DNA of 33,073 nucleotides from Lachnospiraceae bacterium UBA4316 (GCA_002394535.1 DGUG01000051.1:1-33073), one strand, 5' to 3'. Counted from the first letter of the stretch, positions 8,961 to 17,626 are shown. Made by a program: numbers and translations. Notes: a model not told the origin generated them from the letters alone.

Positions 8961-8992
8961 ATCCTCTCCTCCTTCCTTTTGAGAGCCATCTC

Positions 8993-10291
8993 TTATACTA
9001 ACTTACGGTTGTCTATAACATGAACAGATTTTCCTTCGTATCTCGGGAGCGTTTTGGGCTCAACAAGCTTAACCTTAACAGCAAGTCCGAGCGCCTGTTT
9101 AAGGGCATTCTTAACTTTATTGGAAAGGTTATCGAGACCTCTCATATCATCATCAAAGTAACTCTCGTCGACTTCCACCTGAACTTCAAGAGTGTCCTGA
9201 TGATCCACTCTGTCAACTATCATCATATAGTTAGGTGTGGTCTCACCCATTTCAAGAAGCGCAGCCTCAACCTGTGACGGGAATACATTGACTCCGCGGA
9301 TGATAAGCATATCATCGCTTCTTCCCTTAAACTTCTGAATCCTGGGCTGGGTTCTTCCGCACTCGCAGGTACCGTATTCAATGCTTGTAAGATCCTTCGT
9401 CCTGTATCTGATAAGAGGAAGTCCCTCTTTCGTAAGCGTTGTAAATACAAGCTCTCCGGTAACACCTTCACCTACAGGCTCAAGAGTTTCGGGATCAATG
9501 ATCTCCGGATAGAAATGATCATCATGAACATGAAGGCCCTTGTGGAACTCACAGTCGCACGCCACACCGGGGCCCATCACTTCGGAAAGGCCGTATATAT
9601 CATACGCCTTGATGTGAAGTTCATCCTCTATCATATGCCGCATATTTTCGGTCCATGGCTCCGCTCCGCAAACGGCAACTTTCAGCTTCAGTTCATCAAG
9701 AATACCCTCTTCCTTGACTACTTCCGCTATATGAAGAAGATAAGAAGGCGTGCAGGCTATTGCTGTTACTCCGAAATCCTGCATCATCGTAATAAGTTTT
9801 TTCGTATTTCCGGTTGACTGTGGAACAACGGTGGCCCCCATAAATTCGGCTCCGTAGTGGGCGCCCAGTCCTCCGGTAAAGAGTCCGTATCCGTATGCAA
9901 TCTGAATGATGTCCTTTGATGTCATTCCTGTCCCCGCGAAGCACCTGGCAACGCACTCAGCCCATATGTCTATATCACGTCTCGTATATCCGACAACAGT
10001 AGCTTTTCCCGTAGTACCGCTCGATGCATGGACTCTGACAATCTGCTCCCGCGGCACCGCAAAAAGTCCGAAGGGATAGTTATCGCGAAGATCCATCTTC
10101 GTCGTATACGGAAGCTTAGTGATATCCTCGATCCCGGTAATGTCACCGGGCTCAATGCCTACCGACTGCATTCTCTTCCTGTAGAATTCAACATTGTGAT
10201 ACACTCTGTCCACAAGCTTTACAAGCCTTGCACTCTGCAGCGTCATTTTCTCATCTTTTGACATGCATTCTTTAGTTTCATTCCAGATCAT
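8993..10291 (-). CDS. paaK: Phenylacetate-CoA ligase
   Basis: A 432-residue adenylate-forming enzyme of the PaaK family, full length. It activates phenylacetate or related arylacetates with ATP and CoA. The P-loop-like motif HASSGTTGKATVVGYTRRDI lies near residue 90. YGLSEVMGPGVACDCE is the A5-type region, LPLIRYRTKDLT the hinge region, and GRSDDMLIIRGVNVFPSQVE the C-terminal hinge and acid-thiol region. It follows iorB by 32 nt. In anaerobes this set either salvages arylacetates into amino acids (ligase forward, Ior in reductive carboxylation) or handles CoA esters from amino acid oxidation. The sequence cannot decide the direction or the exact aryl group. Confidence 0.92.
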   Translation of the reverse strand: MIWNETKECMSKDEKMTLQSARLVKLVDRVYHNVEFYRKRMQSVGIEPGDITGIEDITKLPYTTKMDLRDNYPFGLFAVPREQIVRVHASSGTTGKATVVGYTRRDIDIWAECVARCFAGTGMTSKDIIQIAYGYGLFTGGLGAHYGAEFMGATVVPQSTGNTKKLITMMQDFGVTAIACTPSYLLHIAEVVKEEGILDELKLKVAVCGAEPWTENMRHMIEDELHIKAYDIYGLSEVMGPGVACDCEFHKGLHVHDDHFYPEIIDPETLEPVGEGVTGELVFTTLTKEGLPLIRYRTKDLTSIEYGTCECGRTQPRIQKFKGRSDDMLIIRGVNVFPSQVEAALLEMGETTPNYMMIVDRVDHQDTLEVQVEVDESYFDDDMRGLDNLSNKVKNALKQALGLAVKVKLVEPKTLPRYEGKSVHVIDNRKLV

Positions 10292-10323
10292 TTTTTCTTC
10301 CTTTCACTCCGCATCCGATCAGC

Positions 10324-10899
10324 TCATTCTTCAGATCCAAAACCAACAGCAAAAGCTTTTTTGTTAATATCGACAAACTTCGGTTTAACAATCCTCTCTA
10401 TAACCGCATTCCACTGCTCTATCGTAAAATCCATGTGCCTTGCGGCTACACCCAAAATCACTACGTTGAAAACCTGAGCATTTCCAAGCTTCTTGGCCTC
10501 GGAAAGTGCGTCGACGGAAATGACTTTATACTCTTTCGACAAATCCTCTATAATATTTTCCGGATACTTTGCAGCACCCATAACAACAGGCATAGGGTCC
10601 ATGCGCTGATCGTTAACAATAAGCACCCCGTCGGGCTTTAAATAGTGGGCATATCGAAGAGCCTCAAGCCTTTCAAATGCTATGAGAACATCCGCACATC
10701 CTTCTTCTACTATCGGCTCGAAAACTTCATCTCCGTAACGGACAAATGTTACAACCGAGCCGCCACGCTGGGCCATTCCATGGACTTCGGACATCTTGAC
10801 CTCATATCCTCCGTCCGTCATTACTCCGCCTAGTATGCGGCTGGTAAGGAGGGTTCCCTGTCCGCCGACACCGACAATCATAATATTCTTCGTTTCCAT
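10324..10899 (-). CDS. iorB: Indolepyruvate:ferredoxin oxidoreductase, beta subunit
   Basis: A 191-residue subunit of the 2-oxoacid:ferredoxin oxidoreductase gamma-domain type. Motifs are GVGGQGTLLTSRILGGVM near the N-terminus and MSEVHGMAQRGGSVVTFVRY (residues about 36-55), both typical of IorB. With IorA it converts arylpyruvates and CoA to arylacetyl-CoA, CO2 and reduced ferredoxin, reversibly. The ATG directly follows the iorA stop codon (TAA then ATG), which implies coupled translation and a 1:1 complex. Confidence 0.93.
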   Translation of the reverse strand: METKNIMIVGVGGQGTLLTSRILGGVMTDGGYEVKMSEVHGMAQRGGSVVTFVRYGDEVFEPIVEEGCADVLIAFERLEALRYAHYLKPDGVLIVNDQRMDPMPVVMGAAKYPENIIEDLSKEYKVISVDALSEAKKLGNAQVFNVVILGVAARHMDFTIEQWNAVIERIVKPKFVDINKKAFAVGFGSEE

Positions 10900-12648
10900 T
10901 TATAAACTCCTATCTGATATAGCCTCGAACTTACACAGGCTTTTACACAAATCACACCCGTTGCAAAGCGTGTCATCTATCGCAATCGTACCGTCATCTC
11001 GTTTTGTTATGGCAGGACAACCTGGCTTTAAACACATTCCGCACTTCTTGCACTTATCGATATCCGATACGCATTTGTGCGTTATCGGTTTTTGCTTAAG
11101 CATAACGCAGGGCGATTTGGTAATTATAACGGAGAGTTCGTCTTTCGCAACCTCTTCTTTAACAACCTTTTCAAGAGTCTCAATATCAAACGCATCGACT
11201 TCAGTCACATTCTTAATACCTATTGATTTGCACAGGTTGTAAATGCTTATTGCGGGAACGATATCTCCCTGCAGTGTCTTGCCGGTTGCGGCGTGATCCT
11301 GATGTCCCGTCATACCGGTGGTTGAATTATCAAGTATCATAACCGTTCCCGTGCTCTGATTGTAGAACGAGTTCATAAGAGAGTTGACACCGGTATGCAT
11401 AAATGTGGAGTCCCCGATAACGGCAACCCAGTTTTTGATATAATCTTTACCCTTTGCCTTCTCCATTCCATGAAGAGTGGATATGGAAGATCCCATGCAG
11501 ACCGTTGTATCGATAACGGAAAGCGGCGCTACCGCACCGAGTGTATAGCAGCCTATATCGCCTGCCGCATGGAGTTTAAGCTTATTAAGAACAGTGTAGA
11601 CACTTCTGTGAGGACATCCCGGGCATAAAATGGGCGGGCGGTTGGGAATCTCGGCAGGTGATTTTAGCGACAAATCTTCGTTAAGAACAGCCTGCCTGAT
11701 CATATTGGCGCTGTACTCACCCTGAACCGTGAATATCTCTTTTCCGATACATTCGATCCCCCACGACCTAACCTGAAGTTCAGTAAGAGGATCAAGTTCC
11801 TCAACGATATACAGCCTGTCGACCTTCTTCGCAAAATCCTCTATCAGCTTTCTCGGAAGAGGATTGACCATTCCAAGCTTAAGTACGCTTGCATCAGGTA
11901 ATGCTTCCCTTACATACTGATACGGTATTCCGCTTGCGATGACACCTATCTTCGTATCTCTCATCTCAACCCTGTTAATGGAAAAATCACAGGAGTCGGC
12001 TTCAAGTCTTGTCTCACGGTCCTCAACAACCAGATGTCTCTTCTTGGCCATAGCAGGCATCATCACACGCTTTGCGATATCACGCTCGTATGTCTTGTCA
12101 GGAACGTCTATACGGTCACACAACTCAACCATTCCCTGTGAGTGTGCAAGTCTCGTGGTAGTTCTAAGTATTACAGGCGTATCGTATTTTTCGCTTATCT
12201 CGAAAGCCTCTTTCATAAAATCCTTGGCTTCCTGGGAATCCGAAGGCTCAAGCACTGGCACATGAGCTGCCCTTGCAACCATTCTTGTATCCTGCTCGTT
12301 CTGGGACGAATACATGCCCGGATCATCGGCAGCAACCATGACAAGTCCGCCTGATACCCCGATATAGGAAACCGTATACAGAGGATCTGCCGCAACATTC
12401 ACTCCCACATGCTTCATTGAGCACATAGCTCTGACACCTGCCATGGAAGCTCCGATAGCAACCTCCGTCGCAACTTTCTCGTTCGGCGACCATTCACAAT
12501 ACAGATCGTCTTTGTACTGCACCAGATTTTCACTGATTTCCGTGCTGGGGGTTCCCGGATACGCAGCCGAAACCTTGACCCCGGCCTCGTATGCGCCTCT
12601 GGCGATAGCCGCATTTCCCAGCATCATGACTTTTTTTGATTCGCTCAT
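10900..12648 (-). CDS. iorA: Indolepyruvate:ferredoxin oxidoreductase, alpha subunit
   Basis: A 582-residue catalytic subunit. The N-terminal pyrimidine-binding domain contains AAYPGTPSTEISE (residues about 28-40) and KHVGVNVAADPLY. The thiamine-diphosphate-binding domain contains CPGCPHRS, GDIGCYTLG and VIGDSTFMHTGVNSL. The C-terminus holds two 4Fe-4S clusters, seen as DKCKKCGMCLKPGCP and CNGCDLCKSLC. Length and domain order match the family. It is the first gene of the iorA-iorB-paaK-ACT operon, with ribosome site AAAGGATAG before the ATG. Oxygen-sensitive clusters and ferredoxin use fit an obligate anaerobe. Confidence 0.95.
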   Translation of the reverse strand: MSESKKVMMLGNAAIARGAYEAGVKVSAAYPGTPSTEISENLVQYKDDLYCEWSPNEKVATEVAIGASMAGVRAMCSMKHVGVNVAADPLYTVSYIGVSGGLVMVAADDPGMYSSQNEQDTRMVARAAHVPVLEPSDSQEAKDFMKEAFEISEKYDTPVILRTTTRLAHSQGMVELCDRIDVPDKTYERDIAKRVMMPAMAKKRHLVVEDRETRLEADSCDFSINRVEMRDTKIGVIASGIPYQYVREALPDASVLKLGMVNPLPRKLIEDFAKKVDRLYIVEELDPLTELQVRSWGIECIGKEIFTVQGEYSANMIRQAVLNEDLSLKSPAEIPNRPPILCPGCPHRSVYTVLNKLKLHAAGDIGCYTLGAVAPLSVIDTTVCMGSSISTLHGMEKAKGKDYIKNWVAVIGDSTFMHTGVNSLMNSFYNQSTGTVMILDNSTTGMTGHQDHAATGKTLQGDIVPAISIYNLCKSIGIKNVTEVDAFDIETLEKVVKEEVAKDELSVIITKSPCVMLKQKPITHKCVSDIDKCKKCGMCLKPGCPAITKRDDGTIAIDDTLCNGCDLCKSLCKFEAISDRSL

Positions 12649-12681
12649 AACCTATCCTTTCAACCAATTAAAATTAAACGT

Positions 12682-12687
12682 ATTATA
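12682..12687 (-). promoter_or_regulatory. Possible -10 box for iorA
   Basis: A perfect TATAAT on the minus strand, 34 nt before the iorA start. No convincing -35 sits 16-18 nt upstream, so this is a weak call. It lies back to back with the plus-strand promoter at 12701. Confidence 0.35.
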
Positions 12688-12700
12688 TCATAATATTTGC

Positions 12701-12729
12701 TTGCTTATATCATTAAAATGATTTATAGT
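12701..12729 (+). promoter_or_regulatory. Promoter of the antitoxin-like operon
   Basis: The -35 TTGCTT (12701-12706) and -10 TATAGT (12724-12729) have a 17-nt spacer. The predicted start, near 12736, falls inside the first of three 12-bp repeats, an arrangement expected for autorepression. Confidence 0.6.
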
Positions 12730-12734
12730 TTAAG

Positions 12735-12770
12735 TACGTTATTCCGTACGTTATTATGTACGTTTTTCGA
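12735..12770. repeat. Three 12-bp direct repeats, probable operator array
   Basis: Copies begin at 12735, 12747 and 12759. The first two share TACGTTATT and the third has TACGTTTTT, all in perfect 12-bp register. They sit between the promoter and the start codon at 12789, as expected for binding of the Phd/YefM-type N-terminus encoded next. Confidence 0.65.
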
Positions 12771-12788
12771 TGACTTTGAGGATTGATT

Positions 12789-13352
12789 ATGATAGTCAAG
12801 CAAATGGATGTCAGATCCAATATCAGGAAATATTTTGACATAGCCTATGAAGGCGAAGCGGTTATAGTTCCGAGAAAACAGGACCATAACGTGGTAATTA
12901 TTTCCGAGGCCGAGTACAACAAATTGATACAGGAGCGCAGACTGAATGCTTATGCTCAGGCAGTCGGCGGCGTGCCGGACAGGAAGAAGCGGATCATTAG
13001 TGAAAGGGGAAGCGATCTCAGATCCCATAATGCTGATAAGCTTTCTGCTATCAGAGCATTTAAGCCCGGCTGGAACGGTAACGGAGCCCCTGCATTTGCA
13101 CCCGGGCTTATAGACACTGTTGGTACGCTTATCGGTGGACTTGATATCCAGCCCGAGGTATTTCCAACTGCAATGGGCACCATTCAACTGGAATATGACA
13201 ATTCGAGACATGACCACATGGAGATTGAAATAATAGCCGGTTCAGTGGATGCGGAAGTTTATATTATCCGCTTCAACGGTGAAGAGGAATATGAACAGAT
13301 GTCCGTATCAGCGGATGCGATCAATAAAAGGGTGCATGATTTTTATGGATAA
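12789..13352 (+). CDS. Phd/YefM antitoxin domain fused to a GW-G-GA domain
   Basis: A 187-residue protein. Residues 1-50 (KQMDVRSNIRKYF onward, with EGEAVIVPRK and VVIISEAEYNKLIQ) match the Phd/YefM antitoxin fold, which binds DNA and neutralises a partner toxin. Residues about 90-187 form a second domain with PGWNGNGAPAFAPGLIDTV, an FPTAMGTIQLEYD strand and a final MEIEI strand. I have seen this GWdGxGA pattern only in uncharacterised proteins. The start is ATG at 12789, with GAGG 7 nt upstream; a TTG at 12783 is less likely. The stop overlaps the next gene. An antitoxin that shields its partner through the extra domain is inference. Confidence 0.75.
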   Translation: MIVKQMDVRSNIRKYFDIAYEGEAVIVPRKQDHNVVIISEAEYNKLIQERRLNAYAQAVGGVPDRKKRIISERGSDLRSHNADKLSAIRAFKPGWNGNGAPAFAPGLIDTVGTLIGGLDIQPEVFPTAMGTIQLEYDNSRHDHMEIEIIAGSVDAEVYIIRFNGEEEYEQMSVSADAINKRVHDFYG

Positions 13353-13725
13353 TGAATTTAAGAGCACAGAGAAACTTTATAGGGCTGTATATCCGCCCGA
13401 GATAGCTGATATGTTCTGGAAGCTGGACGGAACCGTTTCTTCTGCTGCTTTTGCTGATCCGAAGGGACTATCCGTTGACAGGGGAGATTATCGGTCCGAT
13501 GAGGATGTTATGTCAGTTATGCGCTCAAAGTTTACCGGACACATTATTTCCGTTTACGTCAAAAATTGCTTTGATGCCAATGCCCTCGTCCTCTACAGGC
13601 CTTCACATTCCAATCCTTACCACTCGGAGATACACGGAAGTTTGGATCGCGCCATTCTCTCCAAATCACAGCGGGTGCATCTGGCTAGATGCGCCGAAAT
13701 ACTAACGCCCCGGCCGATTAATTAA
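13345..13725 (+). CDS. Putative toxin-like partner of the Phd-domain protein
   Basis: A 126-residue soluble protein I cannot assign to a family. It begins with KLYRAVYPPEIADMF, then SSAAFADPKGLSVDR, a beta strand TGHIISVYVKNC, and SNPYHSEIHGS before a helical tail. The early arginine (LYRA), the SxxAF turn and the late H-x-EIHG recall small ADP-ribosyltransferase-like or RES-like toxins, but this is only a resemblance. The start overlaps the upstream gene by 8 bp. An ATG at 13336 (MIFMDNEF) is possible but sits too close to the AAAGGG site. Overlap with an antitoxin-type gene is the main reason to suspect a toxin. Confidence 0.6.
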   Translation: MDNEFKSTEKLYRAVYPPEIADMFWKLDGTVSSAAFADPKGLSVDRGDYRSDEDVMSVMRSKFTGHIISVYVKNCFDANALVLYRPSHSNPYHSEIHGSLDRAILSKSQRVHLARCAEILTPRPIN

Positions 13726-13726
13726 T

Positions 13727-14389
13727 ATGTTTAAAAATCGCAGACTTCTAATCTACATCGGAATATCGGCAGTATTGACTATCGCGGTCATTGTCGCGAT
13801 CATCCTTATTGTTCGTAAAGTACGGGCAAACAATGAGGTAAAAGAGCCGCGCATCGTAACGCTTACGATCGATGCCCCGGATGACATTCCCCTTGATCAG
13901 AAGGAGCAGATCATCTACGACATTCTGCTGGAGGAAGGCTACTCTCCCGCGGGAGCATGCGGAATAATGGGTAATATCGCGGTCGAATCCCCCGATTACG
14001 ATACTGCGGCGCTCAACGAGACAAGCGGTGCACTCGGACTGTTTCAGTGGACTGATGACGGGGACAGACAGCAACATCTCAAAGATTTCTGCCGCGATAA
14101 TAAGAGAAACTGGAACTCGATTGAGGCCCAGCTTGAATTTGCAATATATGAACTGTCGGGTGGGGATCCGATAGCGTGCCGCTTGGATGATTTTCTCAAA
14201 GAGACCGACAATTCCTATGCTGCTGCCGTTGAGTTTGCCGCAGGTTTCGAGAGGTGTATTACGGATTCCGGGAAATCCACGGACAGATACATGGGCTCAC
14301 TCTACCCTGAGTTCTACGGCGAATACTATCAGGGATTGTCCAAGCGGGTCAATAAAGCGATGAACTACTATCTGCGGTTTAACGAATGA
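13727..14389 (+). CDS. Membrane-anchored phage tail-tip-type lysozyme
   Basis: A 220-residue protein. Residues 8-30 form one hydrophobic segment after MFKNRR, so the enzyme should be anchored outside the membrane. Residues about 60-200 match the phage tail-tip lysozyme family: ACGIMGNIAVESPDYD with E87 as likely catalytic acid, and GALGLFQWTDDGDRQQHL. The family cleaves peptidoglycan glycan strands. It starts 1 nt after the preceding stop and has no visible ribosome site, so translation probably depends on the toxin-like gene. The 3' end overlaps the convergent esterase by 22 bp. Confidence 0.8.
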   Translation: MFKNRRLLIYIGISAVLTIAVIVAIILIVRKVRANNEVKEPRIVTLTIDAPDDIPLDQKEQIIYDILLEEGYSPAGACGIMGNIAVESPDYDTAALNETSGALGLFQWTDDGDRQQHLKDFCRDNKRNWNSIEAQLEFAIYELSGGDPIACRLDDFLKETDNSYAAAVEFAAGFERCITDSGKSTDRYMGSLYPEFYGEYYQGLSKRVNKAMNYYLRFNE

Positions 14390-15006
14390 TTCAGTATCCA
14401 GGCAAATGCTTTTGCCGTCCGTATATCGGCGTCCTTGAAATGATTACCGCTGTTCCATTCAAGAATGCAATCAATGCCTTCTTGGGATAGCAGTTCATAT
14501 GCACTTCTTATGCAGTCACCGACTGTCCTCATCACATGATTTTTTGTCTTCTCTTCTTTATCACCGAGGCTCAGATATACGCTATTGCATCCGATCCTGT
14601 TAGACTCCATATAGCTTGTAAATTCCGGGAACCAGACAGAAGGGGATGCCGCAGCGACTCCGACAAAAATATCTGTATTATATGCTGCCCAGAGCGAGAA
14701 CAACCCGGCAAGGGAATATCCGCCGATATAGTATGTTTTCTTCGCGTCACCGGTAAGCTTTAGGATCTCCTGCAGAGTACCCCCTGCGTGCCCTCCGAAA
14801 TCATCGTTTCCGAAAACGGCAGGTGCGCTCCACGGCGACAGGTCTCTATTCCAGTTGCCGACCTTGACAGCAATAAGGCACCAGTCATCTCCCACAGCCT
14901 CTTTAATCAGCTCCGCTTCTTTTTCGATATAAGACAGATCATGATCGTCGACAGGCTGGATCAGATTATTCAAGGAATCCTCCCGTCCGAATTTGATTAT
15001 TTCCAC
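14368..15006 (-). CDS. Alpha/beta-hydrolase, putative esterase
   Basis: A 212-residue serine hydrolase. The nucleophile elbow is GGYSLAG (S98), with D148 in SLGDKEEKT and H188 in NSGNHFKDAD completing a plausible triad. It resembles the Fes/IroE-type putative esterase family but is shorter and has no signal peptide, so it should be cytoplasmic. The substrate is unknown. The start is a GTG with AGGA about 10 nt before it, 18 nt after the GT-C gene, so the two are probably one transcript. Confidence 0.8.
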   Translation of the reverse strand: MEIIKFGREDSLNNLIQPVDDHDLSYIEKEAELIKEAVGDDWCLIAVKVGNWNRDLSPWSAPAVFGNDDFGGHAGGTLQEILKLTGDAKKTYYIGGYSLAGLFSLWAAYNTDIFVGVAAASPSVWFPEFTSYMESNRIGCNSVYLSLGDKEEKTKNHVMRTVGDCIRSAYELLSQEGIDCILEWNSGNHFKDADIRTAKAFAWILNHSLNRR

Positions 15007-15024
15007 TTGCTTAACATCCTATAC

Positions 15025-16692
15025 TCAATGCTCATTGAAATACATAATGAAATGTGCTGACTTTTGAACCGAATCATACCTTTGGGAAAGCTGTTCGGGA
15101 TCCTCATAATTGGGATAAGTAATTATAACAGCATCTGATTCCGTTGTATAGGCAGGGGGATCAAGTCCTTCAATATAATTAAGCTTTCTGTCATACATAT
15201 AAAACTGCAGATGCCCGACATAGTTTGACCATGGAGATCTCAAAAATACTATTTTATTGCCGTTGTCATATTTTTCATTAGCATGTTCAAACAGTATCTC
15301 ATCCGAATTGTCCATATCATGGTAATCATATACACAGATTCTCGACATAAAAATACCGATAAACAGAAACACGGCCAAAACAGCATAAGAAAGAATTCTT
15401 TCCGCTTTTGCTTTTGGAATCACACGAAGCATGTATATGAACGTCCAAATCGCCAGGATACAAACTGCTGCCGGAAGCGCAAAGAATCTGTTAAGTGTTG
15501 GCATACTCCTTCCAAACATCCACGATATACCTACTATAAAATCCTTCATATACGAATTGATTCCGCTTCCTATTGCAAACACGAACAACATTACGGCCTC
15601 AGATACAAGTATTACGGTGCATGTTACTCCGGATTTTATCCGGTCTTGTCCTTCTTCAATCAGTTCATGTAAACCCCTGCATAATATTACCGGCACAAAG
15701 ATCTCCGTATACCTTCCGTATACAAGATAATCTATTCCCTTTCCTCCCGCAAAAAACACCGCTGAGATTCCGATACTGATAATTAATGCTATAAGGAATG
15801 TTACTTCCGCAACAGATTCCTTCCTTCGCCGCCATACTCCCTTTGCGTAAAAGAATAATAATCCAAATGTGGATACAGCCAGATAATAGAGTTTTCCGAT
15901 CACGCCCATTAAGAGAGCGATAATACCTTGAAAAGACACAATACCGGCTAATCTGTCCAGATTATCATCTATATAATCAAATCCGCTCCTTACGCCGGAA
16001 ACTGAAATGGCAAACGCCACAATAGTCATTATGCATACCAAAACCGTGATAATACAGATCAAAGACTTTATATCAACCCGGTTATTCCTGAAATGCTTCA
16101 TGGCAAAAATCATTCCGGTAACAATAACAAATATACCTATAGTCCTAAAATGCGTAAGCAGCATCACAACACAAAAGGCAAATGTTAAGACGGCATACTT
16201 TGCCATACCCGTCTTTTCATACCTGAATAACGTATAAAAAATCACAGTAACCAACAGATATAATAACGTTTCCGCTATTGTATAACTTATATAGACAAAG
16301 TGAGCCGGATAGAATGTACACAAAAAAGCAATAATGCACTTATCATATATTGGATAACCGTCAAATGCTTCCTCAGTGATTTTGAACATAAACAATCCCT
16401 GAGCCGAAAATAAAAAAGCATTTAAAACCAGTGCCCCTTTATAAATATCCGTGGGATTATTCAGAACTTGAAGCAACGGAACAAGCAGTATACTATACCC
16501 TTTCGCATAATACGACTGCCCAAAGCAGGCATCCCTCCAATCAAATCCCACGATACTTGCAGCATTTTCCCAGTATCCGAATTCATCCGGCGGAAAAAAC
16601 AGCCCCGAGGTCCGTCCGATATTTGCCAGGACATATAGCATTGGAACAAGAAAAACCAACAGGAAATATAAAGCCTTTATTCGTTTGTCCAT
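15025..16692 (-). CDS. Polytopic GT-C-like glycosyltransferase
   Basis: A 555-residue integral membrane protein with about a dozen hydrophobic helices. The first external loop carries FFPPDEFGYW (D36, E37), the acidic pair placed like the catalytic motif of GT-C enzymes (GT39/PMT/ArnT-like). These move a sugar from a polyprenyl-phosphate donor onto a lipid, protein or polymer at the outer face. The C-terminal 90 residues are a soluble domain (for example NGNKIVFLRSPWSNYVGHLQ). No acceptor can be named. It starts with MDKRIKALYF and follows the terminator at 16739. I see no clear promoter in the 84-bp gap upstream. Confidence 0.7.
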   Translation of the reverse strand: MDKRIKALYFLLVFLVPMLYVLANIGRTSGLFFPPDEFGYWENAASIVGFDWRDACFGQSYYAKGYSILLVPLLQVLNNPTDIYKGALVLNAFLFSAQGLFMFKITEEAFDGYPIYDKCIIAFLCTFYPAHFVYISYTIAETLLYLLVTVIFYTLFRYEKTGMAKYAVLTFAFCVVMLLTHFRTIGIFVIVTGMIFAMKHFRNNRVDIKSLICIITVLVCIMTIVAFAISVSGVRSGFDYIDDNLDRLAGIVSFQGIIALLMGVIGKLYYLAVSTFGLLFFYAKGVWRRRKESVAEVTFLIALIISIGISAVFFAGGKGIDYLVYGRYTEIFVPVILCRGLHELIEEGQDRIKSGVTCTVILVSEAVMLFVFAIGSGINSYMKDFIVGISWMFGRSMPTLNRFFALPAAVCILAIWTFIYMLRVIPKAKAERILSYAVLAVFLFIGIFMSRICVYDYHDMDNSDEILFEHANEKYDNGNKIVFLRSPWSNYVGHLQFYMYDRKLNYIEGLDPPAYTTESDAVIITYPNYEDPEQLSQRYDSVQKSAHFIMYFNEH

Positions 16693-16738
16693 ATCTTATT
16701 AATACCCATGTTCCTAAAATCAAAAAAATAAACAAAAA

Positions 16739-16761
16739 CCGCCCCGAATCAATCGGGGCGG
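16739..16761 (-). terminator. Intrinsic terminator of the secreted-protein gene
   Basis: A perfect 9-bp stem (CCGCCCCGA with TCGGGGCGG) and a 5-nt loop, followed on the minus strand by a T-rich tract (16718-16738). It lies 15 nt after the stop of the gene at 16777-17562. Confidence 0.9.
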
Positions 16762-16776
16762 TACACTTTCAACAGA

Positions 16777-17562
16777 TTAGTTTTCCGGAATATATACCGT
16801 CATGTAAACAGCCTTTGGAATTGTTGTACGAATCACATAAAGATTGGTATTATTTCCAAAAGCATGGCTTGAATACGACGTATCAAACTCATTCTCATTT
16901 AACAGTCTGGTTGATCCGTCGGAAAGGAGTGCCATAACACCTGGTTTATAGCCCGGCAACGGATTAATATAAATGTCAAAACTTGTTGCTCCGTTTAACT
17001 TATCACAAGGTTTAAATCCACCGGCTGTCGAAAATTTACCAATTTCAAGATCAAACATCCCGCCCGGAATAAATCCCTGGGATACAGCAGCATTATTCAT
17101 TGCGGCCTGAGCCAAGGGGCCTATCTCCTTAGAAGTTCTGGTGTATGGTAATTCTCCGTTATGAACATCCGCTCCCGTATTAGTTACCTGCTGAACAATG
17201 GATGTCTGGTTTATAATACTTGTTACTCCGCCACCTATTGTTCCTCCGCCAAAATAATTTGAAGTTCCGATGCTTAATCCTGACAGATCCTTGTTTCTTG
17301 CGGCCTGTCCTTCGGTTGAATTTTCCCATCTTTGCTGAGCTGACTCTACTTCACTTTCGGTCTCACGCTCTTCCTCTTCGGACTCGCTTGTTTCCTGAGA
17401 TGGCTGAGTACCATACTCTTTAGCATTTACAGTGTAAGTTAAATCACCTACAGCTAATTTTGTGCCTTCAAAAGCAGATCCCGCTACTCCGAGTCCAACA
17501 AGACCCAGCATTGCAAACCCCATTAAAAATGCACGTAAGATTTTCTCTTTTTTCTCATTCAT
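16777..17562 (-). CDS. Secreted or membrane-anchored protein of unknown function
   Basis: I do not recognise this 261-residue protein. After a lysine-rich start (MNEKKEKILR), residues 11-30 are hydrophobic and glycine-rich, fitting a signal or anchor. Residues 50-80 are a glutamate/serine-rich disordered stretch, then a glycine/asparagine-rich part (SNYFGGGTIGGGVTSI). The last 130 residues look like a beta-sandwich (CDKLNGATSFDIYINPLPGY onward). AGGGGG lies 8 nt before the ATG. It is a single-gene transcript with its own terminator. Its promoter is overlapped by palindromes that the divergent XRE protein probably binds. Regulation by a phage-type repressor suggests an accessory trait. Confidence 0.65.
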   Translation of the reverse strand: MNEKKEKILRAFLMGFAMLGLVGLGVAGSAFEGTKLAVGDLTYTVNAKEYGTQPSQETSESEEEERETESEVESAQQRWENSTEGQAARNKDLSGLSIGTSNYFGGGTIGGGVTSIINQTSIVQQVTNTGADVHNGELPYTRTSKEIGPLAQAAMNNAAVSQGFIPGGMFDLEIGKFSTAGGFKPCDKLNGATSFDIYINPLPGYKPGVMALLSDGSTRLLNENEFDTSYSSHAFGNNTNLYVIRTTIPKAVYMTVYIPEN

Positions 17563-17626
17563 TGTTCTTTCCCCCTAATATTCTTTCTCTTATTTAGGAA
17601 TAGCCTTATAAATCCGACGCATAAAC

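Noticed and set aside
12735..12770. Three 12-bp repeats as a CRISPR array or plasmid iterons
   Set aside because: Too short, without spacers, and placed precisely at a transcription start before an antitoxin-type gene.
12723..13217. Minus-strand frame of 164 codons over the antitoxin-like gene
   Set aside because: It overlaps the promoter repeats and the Phd-domain gene, which has a better start, ribosome site and domain match.
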